Shown here piece by piece: positions 6,655-14,407 of a DNA stretch of 19,125 bases. The DNA comes from Actinobacillus sp. (lineage in GTDB: Bacteria; Pseudomonadota; Gammaproteobacteria; Enterobacterales; Pasteurellaceae), in assembly GCA_020026115.1 (NCBI GenBank), contig JAHHQY010000032.1, positions 1-19,125 on the forward strand, in the 5' to 3' direction. Made by a program: the position numbers and the translations under genes. How positions within the stretch are numbered: the stretch's first letter is position 1; the number at the start of each line of letters is the position of its first letter. The notes beneath the pieces were generated by a model, which saw only the letters and a list, made by a program, of their open reading frames with translations, was not told the origin of the DNA and ran no database searches.

Positions 6655-8022
6655 ATGACTTTTTCTTCTCTTTTCGCCGTATCGCCCATTGATGGCCGTT
6701 ATGCAAGCAAAACCAAAGCGTTACAACCTTTTTTTAGCGAGTTTGGTTTAATCAAAAATCGCGTAATTGTAGAAATTCGTTGGTTACAAAAATTAGCGCA
6801 AACTGCTGAAATTCAAGAAGTTGCGCCACTTTCTAAAGAAGCAAATGCCTTTTTAGAAGCCTTAATCCAAAATTTCTCCGCGAGTGATGCCCATCGCGTA
6901 AAAGAAATTGAGCGCACCACAAACCACGATGTGAAAGCCGTTGAATATTTCTTAAAAGAAAAAAGTCACGCACTTAAAGAATTAGAAAAGGTTGCGGAAT
7001 TTATTCATTTTGCTTGTACTTCTGAAGACATCAATAACCTTTCTTACGCCTTAATGTTAAAAGATGCGCGCGCTCAACTTGTCTTAAGCGAATGGAAACA
7101 ACTTATTGAAAACATTAAACAATTAGCTTTAGACAGCAAGCACGTTCCTTTACTTGCTCGCACTCATGGTCAGCCGGCAACCCCTACAACCGTCGGTAAA
7201 GAAATGGCTAACGTTGCCTATCGCTTACAACGTCAATATGCACAATTAGAACAAGTGGAAATTCTAGGTAAAATTAACGGTGCCGTAGGTAATTTCAATG
7301 CGCACATTGTGGCTTACCCTGAGGTAGATTGGCTTAAATTTAGCCAAGAATTTGTCGAAAGTTTAGGTTTAACTTGGAATCCTTTCAGCACGCAAATTGA
7401 ACCTCATGACTATATTGCCGAATACTTTAACTGCGTCGCTCGCTTCAACACCATCTTGATGGATTTTGATCGTGATATTTGGGGTTACATTTCGCAAGGT
7501 CACTTCAAGCAACGTACCATCGCAGGTGAAATTGGCTCAAGCACAATGCCACATAAAGTAAACCCAATTGATTTTGAAAACTCCGAAGGTAATTTAGGCT
7601 TAGCCAACGCGATGATGGCGCACTTATCGGCCAAATTACCACTTTCACGTTTCCAACGCGATCTGACGGACTCAACCGTATTGCGTAATCTTGGCGTGGG
7701 CTTGGGATACAGCTTAATTGCTTATGCTTCTACCAATAAAGGCATCAGCAAATTAGAGGTGAATACTGAAAATATTCTTGCGGAATTAGATCGCAACTGG
7801 GAAGTTTTAGCCGAACCTATTCAAACCGTTATGCGCCGTTATGGTATTGAAAAACCTTATGAAAAATTAAAAGAATTAACGCGCGGTAAACGTGTAGATG
7901 CAAAAACTATGCAAGCTTTTATTGAGACCCTTGACTTACCTTGCCATGAAAAAGAAAAATTAAAAGCTTTAACGCCAGCTAAATATGTTGGTTTAGCTGA
8001 GCTTTTGGTTGAAAAACTTTAA
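6655..8022 (+). CDS. purB: Adenylosuccinate lyase
   Basis: 455 aa, full length (E. coli about 456). It catalyses two fumarate-releasing steps of purine synthesis: SAICAR to AICAR, and adenylosuccinate to AMP. It belongs to the fumarase/aspartase superfamily. Visible are SPIDGRYASK near the N-terminus, TSEDINN at 122-128, catalytic His171 in RTHGQPATPTT, and the superfamily signature GSSTMPHKVNPIDFENSEGN from 294 with catalytic Ser295. It is cotranscribed with hflD (9-nt gap, AAGGGAC ribosome site). It ends 21 nt before a strong terminator shared with the convergent dusA. I found no PurR-like operator upstream. Confidence 0.97.
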   Translation: MTFSSLFAVSPIDGRYASKTKALQPFFSEFGLIKNRVIVEIRWLQKLAQTAEIQEVAPLSKEANAFLEALIQNFSASDAHRVKEIERTTNHDVKAVEYFLKEKSHALKELEKVAEFIHFACTSEDINNLSYALMLKDARAQLVLSEWKQLIENIKQLALDSKHVPLLARTHGQPATPTTVGKEMANVAYRLQRQYAQLEQVEILGKINGAVGNFNAHIVAYPEVDWLKFSQEFVESLGLTWNPFSTQIEPHDYIAEYFNCVARFNTILMDFDRDIWGYISQGHFKQRTIAGEIGSSTMPHKVNPIDFENSEGNLGLANAMMAHLSAKLPLSRFQRDLTDSTVLRNLGVGLGYSLIAYASTNKGISKLEVNTENILAELDRNWEVLAEPIQTVMRRYGIEKPYEKLKELTRGKRVDAKTMQAFIETLDLPCHEKEKLKALTPAKYVGLAELLVEKL

Positions 8023-8043
8023 AAGCAACAATCTGTTAAGTAA

Positions 8044-8074
8044 AAAAAATCCCAAACACAGTTTGGGATTTTTT
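8044..8074. terminator. Bidirectional terminator between purB and dusA
   Basis: A perfect 14-bp stem (8044-8057 with 8061-8074) around the loop ACA, core ATCCCAAAC/GTTTGGGAT, is flanked by A-rich and T-rich sequence. The T-rich tail faces the purB direction. The A-run on the left provides a U-run for dusA transcripts. Confidence 0.93.
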
Positions 8075-8095
8075 ATTTTATTTTATTTTATTTTA
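8071..8095. repeat. (TTTTA)5 simple repeat across the dusA stop codon
   Basis: Five tandem copies of TTTTA. The run forms the tail of the purB terminator and contains the dusA stop codon (8088-8090 on the minus strand). TAA codons recur in every frame of the reverse complement, so copy-number change would alter at most a few C-terminal residues of DusA. Confidence 0.8.
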
Positions 8096-9062
8096 CAAAA
8101 GCTAAAGCTTCTTCTAACACTTCCACGCCCGCATTAGGTTTGTAAGCATTTTCGCTAATGTGACGACGATATTGGCGCGCCCCTTTGCAATGCTGAAAAG
8201 CCCCTAATAAAGCGTTGGTCATATGATTTAATTTCACCCCTTGAGAAAGTTGTTTTTCTATATAAGGGAACATTTTTTCCACCGCTTCTAATGGCGTCAC
8301 AATCTTTGCTTGCTCATCAAATAACATTTTGTCGACAAAACCTAAAATTGCTGGATTTTGATAAGCCTCACGCCCAACCATCACGCCGTCGACATATTGT
8401 AAATGACGTTGCATTTCTTCAATTGTTTTAATGCCACCGTTAATACTAATCCAAAGCGCTGGAAAATCTTTTTTCAGCTGATAAACACGTTCATAATTTA
8501 AAGGTGGAATTTCACGGTTTTCTTTCGGACTTAACCCTGAAAGCCAGGCTTTACGGGCATGTACGATAAATTCTTGACAGCCTGCTTGATGGACTTTTTG
8601 AATAAAATCCGTTAAAAATTCATAACTATCAAAATCATCAATACCAATGCGCGTTTTCACCGTAACGGGAATAGAAACGGCATCTTGCATACGCTTAACG
8701 CTTTCTGCCACTAAATCCGCTTTTGCCATTAAACACGCGCCGAAAAAACCATTTTGTACGCGATCGGACGGGCAACCGACATTTAAATTCACTTCAGCAT
8801 AACCACGTTCTTGCGCTAATTTAGCGCAATGCGCCAATTCTTCAGGTTGACTTCCGCCTAATTGTAAAGCGACCGCCCCTTCTTCTGCTGAAAAAAGTAA
8901 ATGGTCATATTTAGCATGTAAAATCGCCCCCGTTGTGACCATTTCAGTATAAAGTAAAGCTTCTTGGCTAAATTGGCGATGAAAATAACGACAATGTCTT
9001 GTTGTCCAATCCAGCATAGGGGCGACAGAAAATCGCCCGCGATAAAATGTTTGTTTTTCCAT
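8088..9062 (-). CDS. dusA: tRNA-dihydrouridine(20/20a) synthase DusA
   Basis: 324 aa, about the family length. It is an FMN-dependent enzyme reducing U20 and U20a in the tRNA D-loop. Evidence includes FSVAPMLDWTTRHCR (11-25), the catalytic NVGCPSDRVQNG at 94-105 with Cys97, VTVKTRIGIDD, the DusA-specific ARKAWLSGLSPKENREIPPL, and SINGGIKT and GVMVGREAYQNP for the flavin phosphate. It starts 22 nt after the ClC gene stop on the same strand, so the two are probably cotranscribed. The ribosome site is poor (no clear AGGA). The dispersed motif at 8736-8744 lies antisense in the conserved FFGAC segment (106-110). Confidence 0.96.
   Translation of the reverse strand: MEKQTFYRGRFSVAPMLDWTTRHCRYFHRQFSQEALLYTEMVTTGAILHAKYDHLLFSAEEGAVALQLGGSQPEELAHCAKLAQERGYAEVNLNVGCPSDRVQNGFFGACLMAKADLVAESVKRMQDAVSIPVTVKTRIGIDDFDSYEFLTDFIQKVHQAGCQEFIVHARKAWLSGLSPKENREIPPLNYERVYQLKKDFPALWISINGGIKTIEEMQRHLQYVDGVMVGREAYQNPAILGFVDKMLFDEQAKIVTPLEAVEKMFPYIEKQLSQGVKLNHMTNALLGAFQHCKGARQYRRHISENAYKPNAGVEVLEEALAFVK
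8736..8744 (+). repeat. Dispersed 9-mer CGCGCCGAA, copy 5
   Basis: Exact core antisense to dusA, context ACACGCGCCGAAAAAA. It falls in the codons for the conserved FFGAC segment, so this copy may owe something to protein constraint. Confidence 0.7.
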
Positions 9063-9084
9063 AAATGTTGTCTAAATATAAAGC

Positions 9085-10479
9085 CTATTTGGCTAAAGTT
9101 GTTACATCCTGTTCTTTGGCCTCGTTTTCTTCGCGAGCTAATTCACGCACACGCTGACGAAAACGGCTGGCCGCAAAATGATAAAAAGGTTTCGGGTTAA
9201 ATTGGCGTGAGGTAATTGAGGCTAAAATGCTACAAATTAACATCCAAAAAAGTACCGATTGCCCACCCGTCATTTCCATAACGACTACGCTTGCCGTAAC
9301 GGGCGATTGGGTGGCTCCTGCTAAAAACGCCGCCATACAAATTAACACTAATAAACGCTGATCAACAACGCCTCCGGTTAATTGCCAAATTTGCATGCCA
9401 ATGCCCGCACCTGTGGTTAAACAAGGGGTAAAAATCCCCCCTGCGATTCCCGACCAATAGGTTGCAACCGTGGCCAATAATTTCCAAATACCCAAGTTTT
9501 CCGCTACGCTTTCCCCTTCTAAGGCTCGCGCGACCACTTGATAGCCCGTGCCATAGGTTTCACCTTGCGTTAGAGTGCCGATGGTCGCTAATAACAAGCC
9601 TAAAAGCATCGCTATCCACACTGGGTGTCGGCGAACCCAGCCACGAATACGGCTTGGTACAAAAGAAGCGAAACCTTTACATAATAAGCGAGCAAAAATG
9701 CCCCCTAAAATACCACAAGTTAAACCACAAGCTACGACCCATAAAATAAAATAAGGAATATCTGTTGCGCCTTGATAATGGGGAAAATAAGGATTATTGC
9801 CTGAAATCGCAATAAGAATAAAACCGCACGCTAAAACGCCAAGCAAAATTTTTCGTTCCCAACGTAAAGTAACGCCTCGGCCTAACTCTTCAATAGCAAA
9901 AATAACCCCCGCTAAAGGTGCATTAAAGGCGGCCGCTAAGCCCCCTGCGGCACCTGTGGCTAATAATTCATTCGTGGTTAACCCTGAAAACGCAATGCCA
10001 TGCTTACGGCAAATATTTCCCCAAGCTAACATAACCGCCGCGCCCACTTGTACGGAAGGGCCTTCCCGTCCAACTGAACCCCCAATTAACATAGCTAAAA
10101 AAGTTAATGGAATTTTCCAAAGCGTTTCCCAAAAACGCACTAAACGGTTTTTATACGCCCCGTAAGGTAAATTTAAAGAAGCGATAACTTGAGGAATGCC
10201 ACTGCCTACAACATAGGGGGCAACCTTTGCGGTAAACCAAGTGAGAAAGCCCAAACCTAACGGCAAAACAACCCAGACGGCATAAGGATATTTCGCTGTC
10301 CATTCTTGATTTAACTCCAAGCCATAATCGGCCAATTTAGCAAAACCAAAGGAAAATAACGCCACTAAAGTTGCGCCAATAAGTAAGCAGGCAAACTCGA
10401 TACTTTTATGAGAAATACGATGAGTTTGGCGCAATTTTTTATGTAAAAAATACCGAATTTTCGGCGAGAACGTAAACAT
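9085..10479 (-). CDS. ClC-family chloride channel / H+:Cl- exchanger
   Basis: 464 aa of mostly hydrophobic membrane helices. The three chloride-selectivity motifs are present in order: GSGIP at 92-96, GREGP at 137-141 (gating Glu139) and GGIFTP at 347-352. Retention of Glu139 and a Glu at 197-198 (AIEELG), where E. coli ClcA has its internal proton glutamate, suggests a proton-coupled exchanger rather than a passive channel; this is inference. There is a cytoplasmic N-terminal stretch of about 28 basic residues and a charged C-terminal tail without CBS domains. It follows hemY after a terminator-like region and precedes dusA by 22 nt. Whether it is the ClcA or another ClC subgroup is unclear, so no symbol is given. 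Confidence 0.92.
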   Translation of the reverse strand: MFTFSPKIRYFLHKKLRQTHRISHKSIEFACLLIGATLVALFSFGFAKLADYGLELNQEWTAKYPYAVWVVLPLGLGFLTWFTAKVAPYVVGSGIPQVIASLNLPYGAYKNRLVRFWETLWKIPLTFLAMLIGGSVGREGPSVQVGAAVMLAWGNICRKHGIAFSGLTTNELLATGAAGGLAAAFNAPLAGVIFAIEELGRGVTLRWERKILLGVLACGFILIAISGNNPYFPHYQGATDIPYFILWVVACGLTCGILGGIFARLLCKGFASFVPSRIRGWVRRHPVWIAMLLGLLLATIGTLTQGETYGTGYQVVARALEGESVAENLGIWKLLATVATYWSGIAGGIFTPCLTTGAGIGMQIWQLTGGVVDQRLLVLICMAAFLAGATQSPVTASVVVMEMTGGQSVLFWMLICSILASITSRQFNPKPFYHFAASRFRQRVRELAREENEAKEQDVTTLAK

Positions 10480-10501
10480 AATGCTCAGAAAATAAATGCT
10501 T

Positions 10502-10555
10502 AAAAAAAGAAAGGCGCAATTAAAAAACTGCCCCTTCGCCTAGTTGCTTTGCGCC
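10502..10555 (-). terminator. Predicted hemY terminator
   Basis: On the minus strand GGCGCAA (10549-10555) pairs with TTGCGCC (10513-10519) around a roughly 29-nt loop containing a small AACT/AGTT stem. It is followed by TTTCTTTTTTT (10502-10512). The left arm shares GGCGC with the overlapping motif hairpin at 10551-10582, so the two structures are mutually exclusive. Confidence 0.6.
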
Positions 10556-10582
10556 GAAAAATTGTTGGCAAAATTTCGGCGC
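10551..10582 (-). repeat. Inverted GCGCCGAAA pair after hemY
   Basis: GCGCCGAAA at 10551-10559 and its complement at 10574-10582 form a perfect 9-bp stem just downstream of the hemY stop codon. There is no T-run on either side. The outer arm is part of a full dispersed-motif copy. Confidence 0.75.
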
Positions 10583-10583
10583 G
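10575..10583 (-). repeat. Dispersed 9-mer CGCGCCGAA, copy 6
   Basis: Exact core on the minus strand, context CACTCGCGCCGAAATTTT, located between the hemY stop and the ClC gene. It is paired with the 8-mer GCGCCGAA at 10551-10558. Confidence 0.8.
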
Positions 10584-10592
10584 AGTGAAAAA

Positions 10593-11828
10593 TTATGCTT
10601 TGTCTTCTGCGTTTTCTACTTGCGGTAACGCATGTTGCACACTCTCCGCTCGGACTTTCGTCGCAAGGTCTATTTCGCCATTTTGTTCAAATACAAAAGC
10701 GGCCATCGTCAAATCTTTTTCTTGCAGATGCGCTTTATCTTTTAACACTTCGCTAAATGCTTGACTTGCTTTGGAAAAATCGTTAGCTCGTACATAAAGA
10801 TAGCCTAAAGCGCGATAAATATCTGTACGGAATTTTTGCGCTTTTGGTGCTTGTTTTTCCAAAATTTTACGCAATTTTTCAGTTTCAGTACGTTGCAAAC
10901 GGGCAATTTGTTCATGTAAAACTGGGAAGAAATTTTTCGCTTCCTCTTCTGAAGTTTTCGCCGCATCGAGCATAATTTCATAGGCATTTTCATGATCGTC
11001 GCTATCTAATAAACGGCGAATCATAGCAAGTTTTAAAGCAAATTTACGACGACGTCCACGCGTTTGAGCTTTCCACCAAGCTAATAAACCTTCTTTGCCT
11101 TCTTTTTGCAGTTTTTCATCAAGTAAGCCATTTTCCACTTGATTTTCAAAAGCATTGAAATGGGTCGCATCATAAAGTTGCGCTTTTTCGATTTGCTCTA
11201 AAATTCCATCTAAAGCTTCATAGGCTTGTTCTTTTTGATAAATTTTCACAGCTAAAACAAGCACTTCTTTATTTCCATTGGTACGATTTAATAATTCATC
11301 TACCGCAAGACGCGCTTCTTGCCATTTTTGTTGCTCAACTAAAATTTTCACGCGAGCAATGGCAACCATAAGGTTATTTTTACCACCAATTTCTGTCGCT
11401 TCCAATAAATAACGATTTGCTGCTAAATCATTACCTGCTTTTTGTGCGGCTTCCGCTGCGGTAATTAAATTCAGCACAGGTTTGTCTGAATATTTCGCGT
11501 TATCACCAATTAAACGTTGCGCTTTTTTGTAATTCCCTTCATTTAACGCCTCTAAACCTTCTAAAGTTTGACGTTGAGCTTTAAGGCGTTTACGGCGCGC
11601 AAACCAAGTGTAAGATTGATGACTTAAACGTAAAAAACGCGAAACAATCCATTCTAAAAGATAAACGAGCGCTAAACTGAGCACAAATAACAGCACTAAT
11701 ACCGTTATCGACATTTCATAACGATAAGTGGCCGTTTCAATGAGGACATAACCTTGCTTGCCCGCTAAATAAGGACCGCCAATTAAGCCTGCAAGCAACA
11801 ATAACATTAAAAATAGCACTTTAAACAT
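10593..11828 (-). CDS. hemY: HemY, inner-membrane TPR protein
   Basis: 411 aa, similar to E. coli HemY (about 398). Two N-terminal membrane helices (about 4-22 and 40-64) are followed by a long helical region with tetratricopeptide-type repeats, for example ALEALNEGNYKKAQRLI-like and LGYLYVRANDFSKASQAF segments. HemY is linked with late protoporphyrin biosynthesis or assembly in Proteobacteria; its exact biochemical role is unsettled and it is not the oxidase HemY of Bacillus. It begins 10 nt after the hemX stop with the ribosome site AAGGAGCG in the gap, so it is translated from the hemX-hemY mRNA. The C-terminal tail is acidic and short. Confidence 0.92.
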   Translation of the reverse strand: MFKVLFLMLLLLAGLIGGPYLAGKQGYVLIETATYRYEMSITVLVLLFVLSLALVYLLEWIVSRFLRLSHQSYTWFARRKRLKAQRQTLEGLEALNEGNYKKAQRLIGDNAKYSDKPVLNLITAAEAAQKAGNDLAANRYLLEATEIGGKNNLMVAIARVKILVEQQKWQEARLAVDELLNRTNGNKEVLVLAVKIYQKEQAYEALDGILEQIEKAQLYDATHFNAFENQVENGLLDEKLQKEGKEGLLAWWKAQTRGRRRKFALKLAMIRRLLDSDDHENAYEIMLDAAKTSEEEAKNFFPVLHEQIARLQRTETEKLRKILEKQAPKAQKFRTDIYRALGYLYVRANDFSKASQAFSEVLKDKAHLQEKDLTMAAFVFEQNGEIDLATKVRAESVQHALPQVENAEDKA

Positions 11829-11838
11829 ATTGCGCTCC

Positions 11839-13008
11839 TTAATCTTTAACTACGCTAAGCGATTGAGAATCAAGTAATTTCTGCATTAAATTCAAGCTTT
11901 CTAATTCACTTGGTAACGCCATTTCCACATTTTCTTTTTGTAAAGCCGTTAACTGTTGCAGGAATTCTTTAACTTGCGCATTCTCTACATCAAAATAACG
12001 TTCAATCCAACCTTTCACCATCGCAAGTGATTGTTGATATAACGCTTCTTCACCACGCGGAACCGCCATTAAAGCAACTTGCAAGCGTAAGCGAATGTTT
12101 TCACGCAAATAAATTTCCTGTTGTGGCGTTAATAATTCTTGTGTTGTCGCATTTTTCGGCGTAGCACGAATAAAATTATTTAAGAACGATGTGGCGGTTT
12201 TTTCTAAATTTGCTTTCCAATCTGCCACAGAATCCGTTAATTCTGCGTTTTCGGCTTTTTGGCGCAAACTTAATAACATTAAACCTTCAATTTCGTTGGT
12301 TAATGTGGATAACTCATGCATAATTTTCTCGTCATCCACAATATGTAAGGTCATTAATTTTTCAAGATCGCGACTGATCGCCGTACGCACCGTTAAAATG
12401 CTCGGATCGTCCACTTTACTTAAAGTTTTTTCCGTTAATTGTAATAGGGCTATTGCTGTTGGCACATCTTTATCAATCAATAACTTACGGTAAGCGTTAT
12501 TTAATAAATAATCCGCTTCCGCTACTTTCCATTCTTTAGGTTGCGTATTCGCAACGCCTGCATTGATACGGTTAATTTGCGTTTGTAGAGCATTAATTGC
12601 TTGATCTTTAATATTGATTTCGCCGTTTAACAGCGCAACTTTTTCGCTGAGCTGATTTGCGTTAGTTTGCAAGGCTTGCAATTCTTGTTGCGTTTTTTGC
12701 CAAGCCGAAGAATGATCTTCACTGGCTAATTGCGTCACTTGCTTTTCTAATTGGCTCATTTTCTGACGATATTGTTCGCCATGCATTTTGCCAAAATACA
12801 TACCCGCTCCAGAAATGCCCAAGGTGAGTAAAATAGCAAGTAATGCTAAAGCCGTTGCAGGGCTTTTTTTGCTTTTTTCCGCTTGAGGTTTTTCATTCTC
12901 GCGCCGAATTTTTGCTTGTTCTTTTTTAGACTGATTGTCCTTTAAAGGCGCATTCTTTTCTGGCGAGGTTTTTTCTGCAGTTTGTTCTGGCATATTTTTT
13001 TTCGACAT
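11839..13008 (-). CDS. hemX: HemX, membrane-anchored uroporphyrinogen-III methyltransferase-like protein
   Basis: 389 aa from the chosen start. A cytoplasmic N-terminus very rich in K, E and Q (1-50) precedes one membrane helix (about 51-72, ATALALLAILLTLGISGAGM). A coiled-coil segment (about 80-140) and a C-terminal helical domain follow. HemX is annotated as a uroporphyrinogen-III C-methyltransferase, but catalysis has not been firmly shown for the family and no SAM-binding motif is obvious here. The start at 13008 has AGGAGAATCCCA upstream. An in-frame ATG at 13098 lies upstream of the predicted promoter and is rejected. A hemX-hemY operon; hemC and hemD are not adjacent, since trmL is divergent. 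Confidence 0.9.
   Translation of the reverse strand: MSKKNMPEQTAEKTSPEKNAPLKDNQSKKEQAKIRRENEKPQAEKSKKSPATALALLAILLTLGISGAGMYFGKMHGEQYRQKMSQLEKQVTQLASEDHSSAWQKTQQELQALQTNANQLSEKVALLNGEINIKDQAINALQTQINRINAGVANTQPKEWKVAEADYLLNNAYRKLLIDKDVPTAIALLQLTEKTLSKVDDPSILTVRTAISRDLEKLMTLHIVDDEKIMHELSTLTNEIEGLMLLSLRQKAENAELTDSVADWKANLEKTATSFLNNFIRATPKNATTQELLTPQQEIYLRENIRLRLQVALMAVPRGEEALYQQSLAMVKGWIERYFDVENAQVKEFLQQLTALQKENVEMALPSELESLNLMQKLLDSQSLSVVKD
12900..12908 (+). repeat. Dispersed 9-mer CGCGCCGAA, copy 7
   Basis: Exact core antisense to hemX, context TTCTCGCGCCGAATTTTT. It encodes part of KIRREN in the low-complexity N-terminal tail of HemX. Confidence 0.8.
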
Positions 13009-13057
13009 TGGGATTCTCCTTAAAAATGAAGAAAAAGAGGGGCATAAAAATGCGTTT

Positions 13058-13086
13058 ATCCTAGCATTTTTGCTTAAAAATGTCAG
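13058..13086 (-). promoter_or_regulatory. Predicted hemX-hemY promoter
   Basis: On the minus strand CTGACA (13081-13086) and TAGGAT (13058-13063) are separated by 17 bp, with TGC just before the -10 box (extended -10). The start point would be near 13051, giving a leader of about 43 nt to the hemX ATG at 13008. Confidence 0.65.
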
Positions 13087-13117
13087 TTTTCTCTCCATTA
13101 TTTTAAAAAAGTTTTTC

Positions 13118-13145
13118 TTGTGCTTTTTCCGCTTCTCGGTACAAT
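13118..13145 (+). promoter_or_regulatory. Predicted trmL-engB promoter
   Basis: TTGTGC (13118-13123) and TACAAT (13140-13145) are separated by 16 bp. Transcription would begin near 13152, about 20 nt upstream of the trmL ATG. It is back to back with the hemX promoter. Confidence 0.5.
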
Positions 13146-13172
13146 CTTGTTTTTTTTTACACAGTCAAAATT

Positions 13173-13667
13173 ATGTTAGATATTGTTTTATTCGAACCTG
13201 AAATTCCACAAAATACAGGCAACATTATTCGTTTATGCGCCAATACTGGCTTTCGTTTACATTTAATTGAGCCTTTAGGCTTTCGTTGGGACGATAAAAA
13301 ATTACGTCGAAGTGGCTTGGATTATCACGAATATGCAGAAATTAAACGCTATAAAAATTACCAAGAATTTTTAGCCTTAGCACAACCTAAGCGCATTTTT
13401 GCGATGACGACCAAAGGCCGTCCTGCACCGAGCCAAGTACGCTTTCAACTGGGTGATTTTTTAATGTTTGGCCCAGAAACACGCGGTATCCCTACGGAAA
13501 TTTTAGAAACTTTCCCGTTAGCGCAAAAATTACGTATTCCTATGACGGCAAATAGTCGCAGTATGAATTTATCTAACTCCGTTGCCGTGGCCGTTTATGA
13601 AGCATGGCGTCAACTCGGCTTTGAAGATGCCGTAAATTTTGACCCCGATTTTACACAAGGACAATAA
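13173..13667 (+). CDS. trmL: tRNA (cytidine/uridine(34)-2'-O)-methyltransferase TrmL
   Basis: 164 aa, the small single-domain SPOUT methyltransferase (YibK) length. It methylates the 2'-O of the wobble nucleotide of leucine tRNAs in E. coli, with SAM bound in a trefoil knot. Motif 1 is PQNTGNIIRLC (12-22), motif 2 FGPETRGIP (99-107), and motif 3 runs through RIPMTANSRSMNLSNSVAVA (121-140), which forms the knot. The start has no strong ribosome site and a leader of only about 20 nt. Its TAA directly abuts the engB ATG (zero-base gap), indicating a trmL-engB operon with coupled translation. Confidence 0.95.
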   Translation: MLDIVLFEPEIPQNTGNIIRLCANTGFRLHLIEPLGFRWDDKKLRRSGLDYHEYAEIKRYKNYQEFLALAQPKRIFAMTTKGRPAPSQVRFQLGDFLMFGPETRGIPTEILETFPLAQKLRIPMTANSRSMNLSNSVAVAVYEAWRQLGFEDAVNFDPDFTQGQ

Positions 13668-14288
13668 ATGACGGATTTTCGTTTAAATTATCAAAAAACT
13701 CATTTTTTAATTAGCGCCCCGAATATTAAAGCAATGCCTGAAGATAGCGGTATTGAAGTGGCGTTTGCTGGACGTTCTAATGCAGGTAAATCGACTGCAT
13801 TAAATGCGTTGACCAAACAAAAAAACTTAGCGCGCACATCTAAAACGCCAGGACGCACGCAATTAATTAATGTTTTTGAAGTTGAAGAAGGCTGTAAATT
13901 AGTGGATTTACCTGGTTACGGCTATGCTGCCGTGCCGGAAAAAATGAAAATCCAATGGCAAAAATCCCTTGGTGAATATTTACAAAAACGTGAATGTTTA
14001 CATGGCATTGTTATCTTAATGGATATTCGTCATCCGCTAAAAGATCTCGACCAGCAAATGATTGAATGGGCTGTGATGGCGAATAAATCTGTTTTATTGC
14101 TGTTAACTAAAGCCGATAAATTAAGCCAAAGCGCACGTTCTAAGCAAGTAAAAATGGTTCGCGAGGCTATTTTACCTTTCCAAGGCGATATTCAAGTTGA
14201 AACTTTTTCTGGTAGCAAAGGTTTAGGCATTGATAAACTTGCGGGTAAATTAAATACTTGGTTTGCGCCACTTTTCCTACAAGAATAA
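13668..14288 (+). CDS. engB: Ribosome-biogenesis GTPase EngB (YihA/YsxC)
   Basis: 206 aa, full length. It is an essential small GTPase for late 50S subunit assembly. The GTPase motifs appear in order: G1 GRSNAGKS at 35-42, the switch I segment TPGRTQ at 60-65, G3 DLPG at 80-83, G4 TKAD at 147-150 and G5 SGSKGLG at 181-187. The G3 motif runs on into YGYAAVPE, typical of this family. The ribosome site AAGGA lies within the end of trmL. It ends before a hairpin terminator that separates it from comM. Confidence 0.96.
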   Translation: MTDFRLNYQKTHFLISAPNIKAMPEDSGIEVAFAGRSNAGKSTALNALTKQKNLARTSKTPGRTQLINVFEVEEGCKLVDLPGYGYAAVPEKMKIQWQKSLGEYLQKRECLHGIVILMDIRHPLKDLDQQMIEWAVMANKSVLLLLTKADKLSQSARSKQVKMVREAILPFQGDIQVETFSGSKGLGIDKLAGKLNTWFAPLFLQE

Positions 14289-14313
14289 GCCTTATTTTTA
14301 CATAAAAAATTTT

Positions 14314-14335
14314 TTCTGCGATACCGATCGCAAAA
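14314..14335 (+). promoter_or_regulatory. CRP-S (Sxy-dependent) competence site upstream of comM
   Basis: TGCGAT (14317-14322) and ATCGCA (14327-14332) are separated by 4 nt and flanked by TTC and AAA. This matches the Haemophilus competence regulatory element (core TGCGA-N6-TCGCA, T/A-rich flanks), which needs both CRP and Sxy. The half-sites carry the diagnostic C and G where ordinary CRP sites have TGTGA and TCACA. TATGCT at 14372-14377 or CATAAT at 14381-14386 could serve as the -10 box. Confidence 0.88.
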
Positions 14336-14372
14336 TGCGCGCTTTCTTTTCACTTTTGAGCGCGCATTTTTT
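14332..14372 (+). terminator. engB terminator
   Basis: A perfect 12-bp stem (AAAATGCGCGCT at 14332-14343, AGCGCGCATTTT at 14359-14370) has a 15-nt loop and T residues to 14372. The first arm overlaps the right end of the CRP-S site by 4 nt, so the terminator lies inside the comM promoter region. Confidence 0.85.
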
Positions 14373-14407
14373 ATGCTAAGCATAATCTTCATTACTTTGA
14401 GAATGTT

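Noticed and set aside
8044..8095. Phase-variation switch at the TTTTA repeat
   Set aside because: Repeat changes would not shift any upstream reading frame or promoter spacing; stop codons recur in all frames.
13009..13098. 30-residue N-terminal extension of HemX from an ATG at 13098
   Set aside because: The predicted -35/-10 boxes (13058-13086) lie downstream of that ATG, and the start at 13008 has a strong ribosome site.
14192..14392. Open frame of 66 codons on the minus strand
   Set aside because: It is antisense to the end of engB and crosses the terminator and CRP-S site; there is no ribosome site or recognisable protein.
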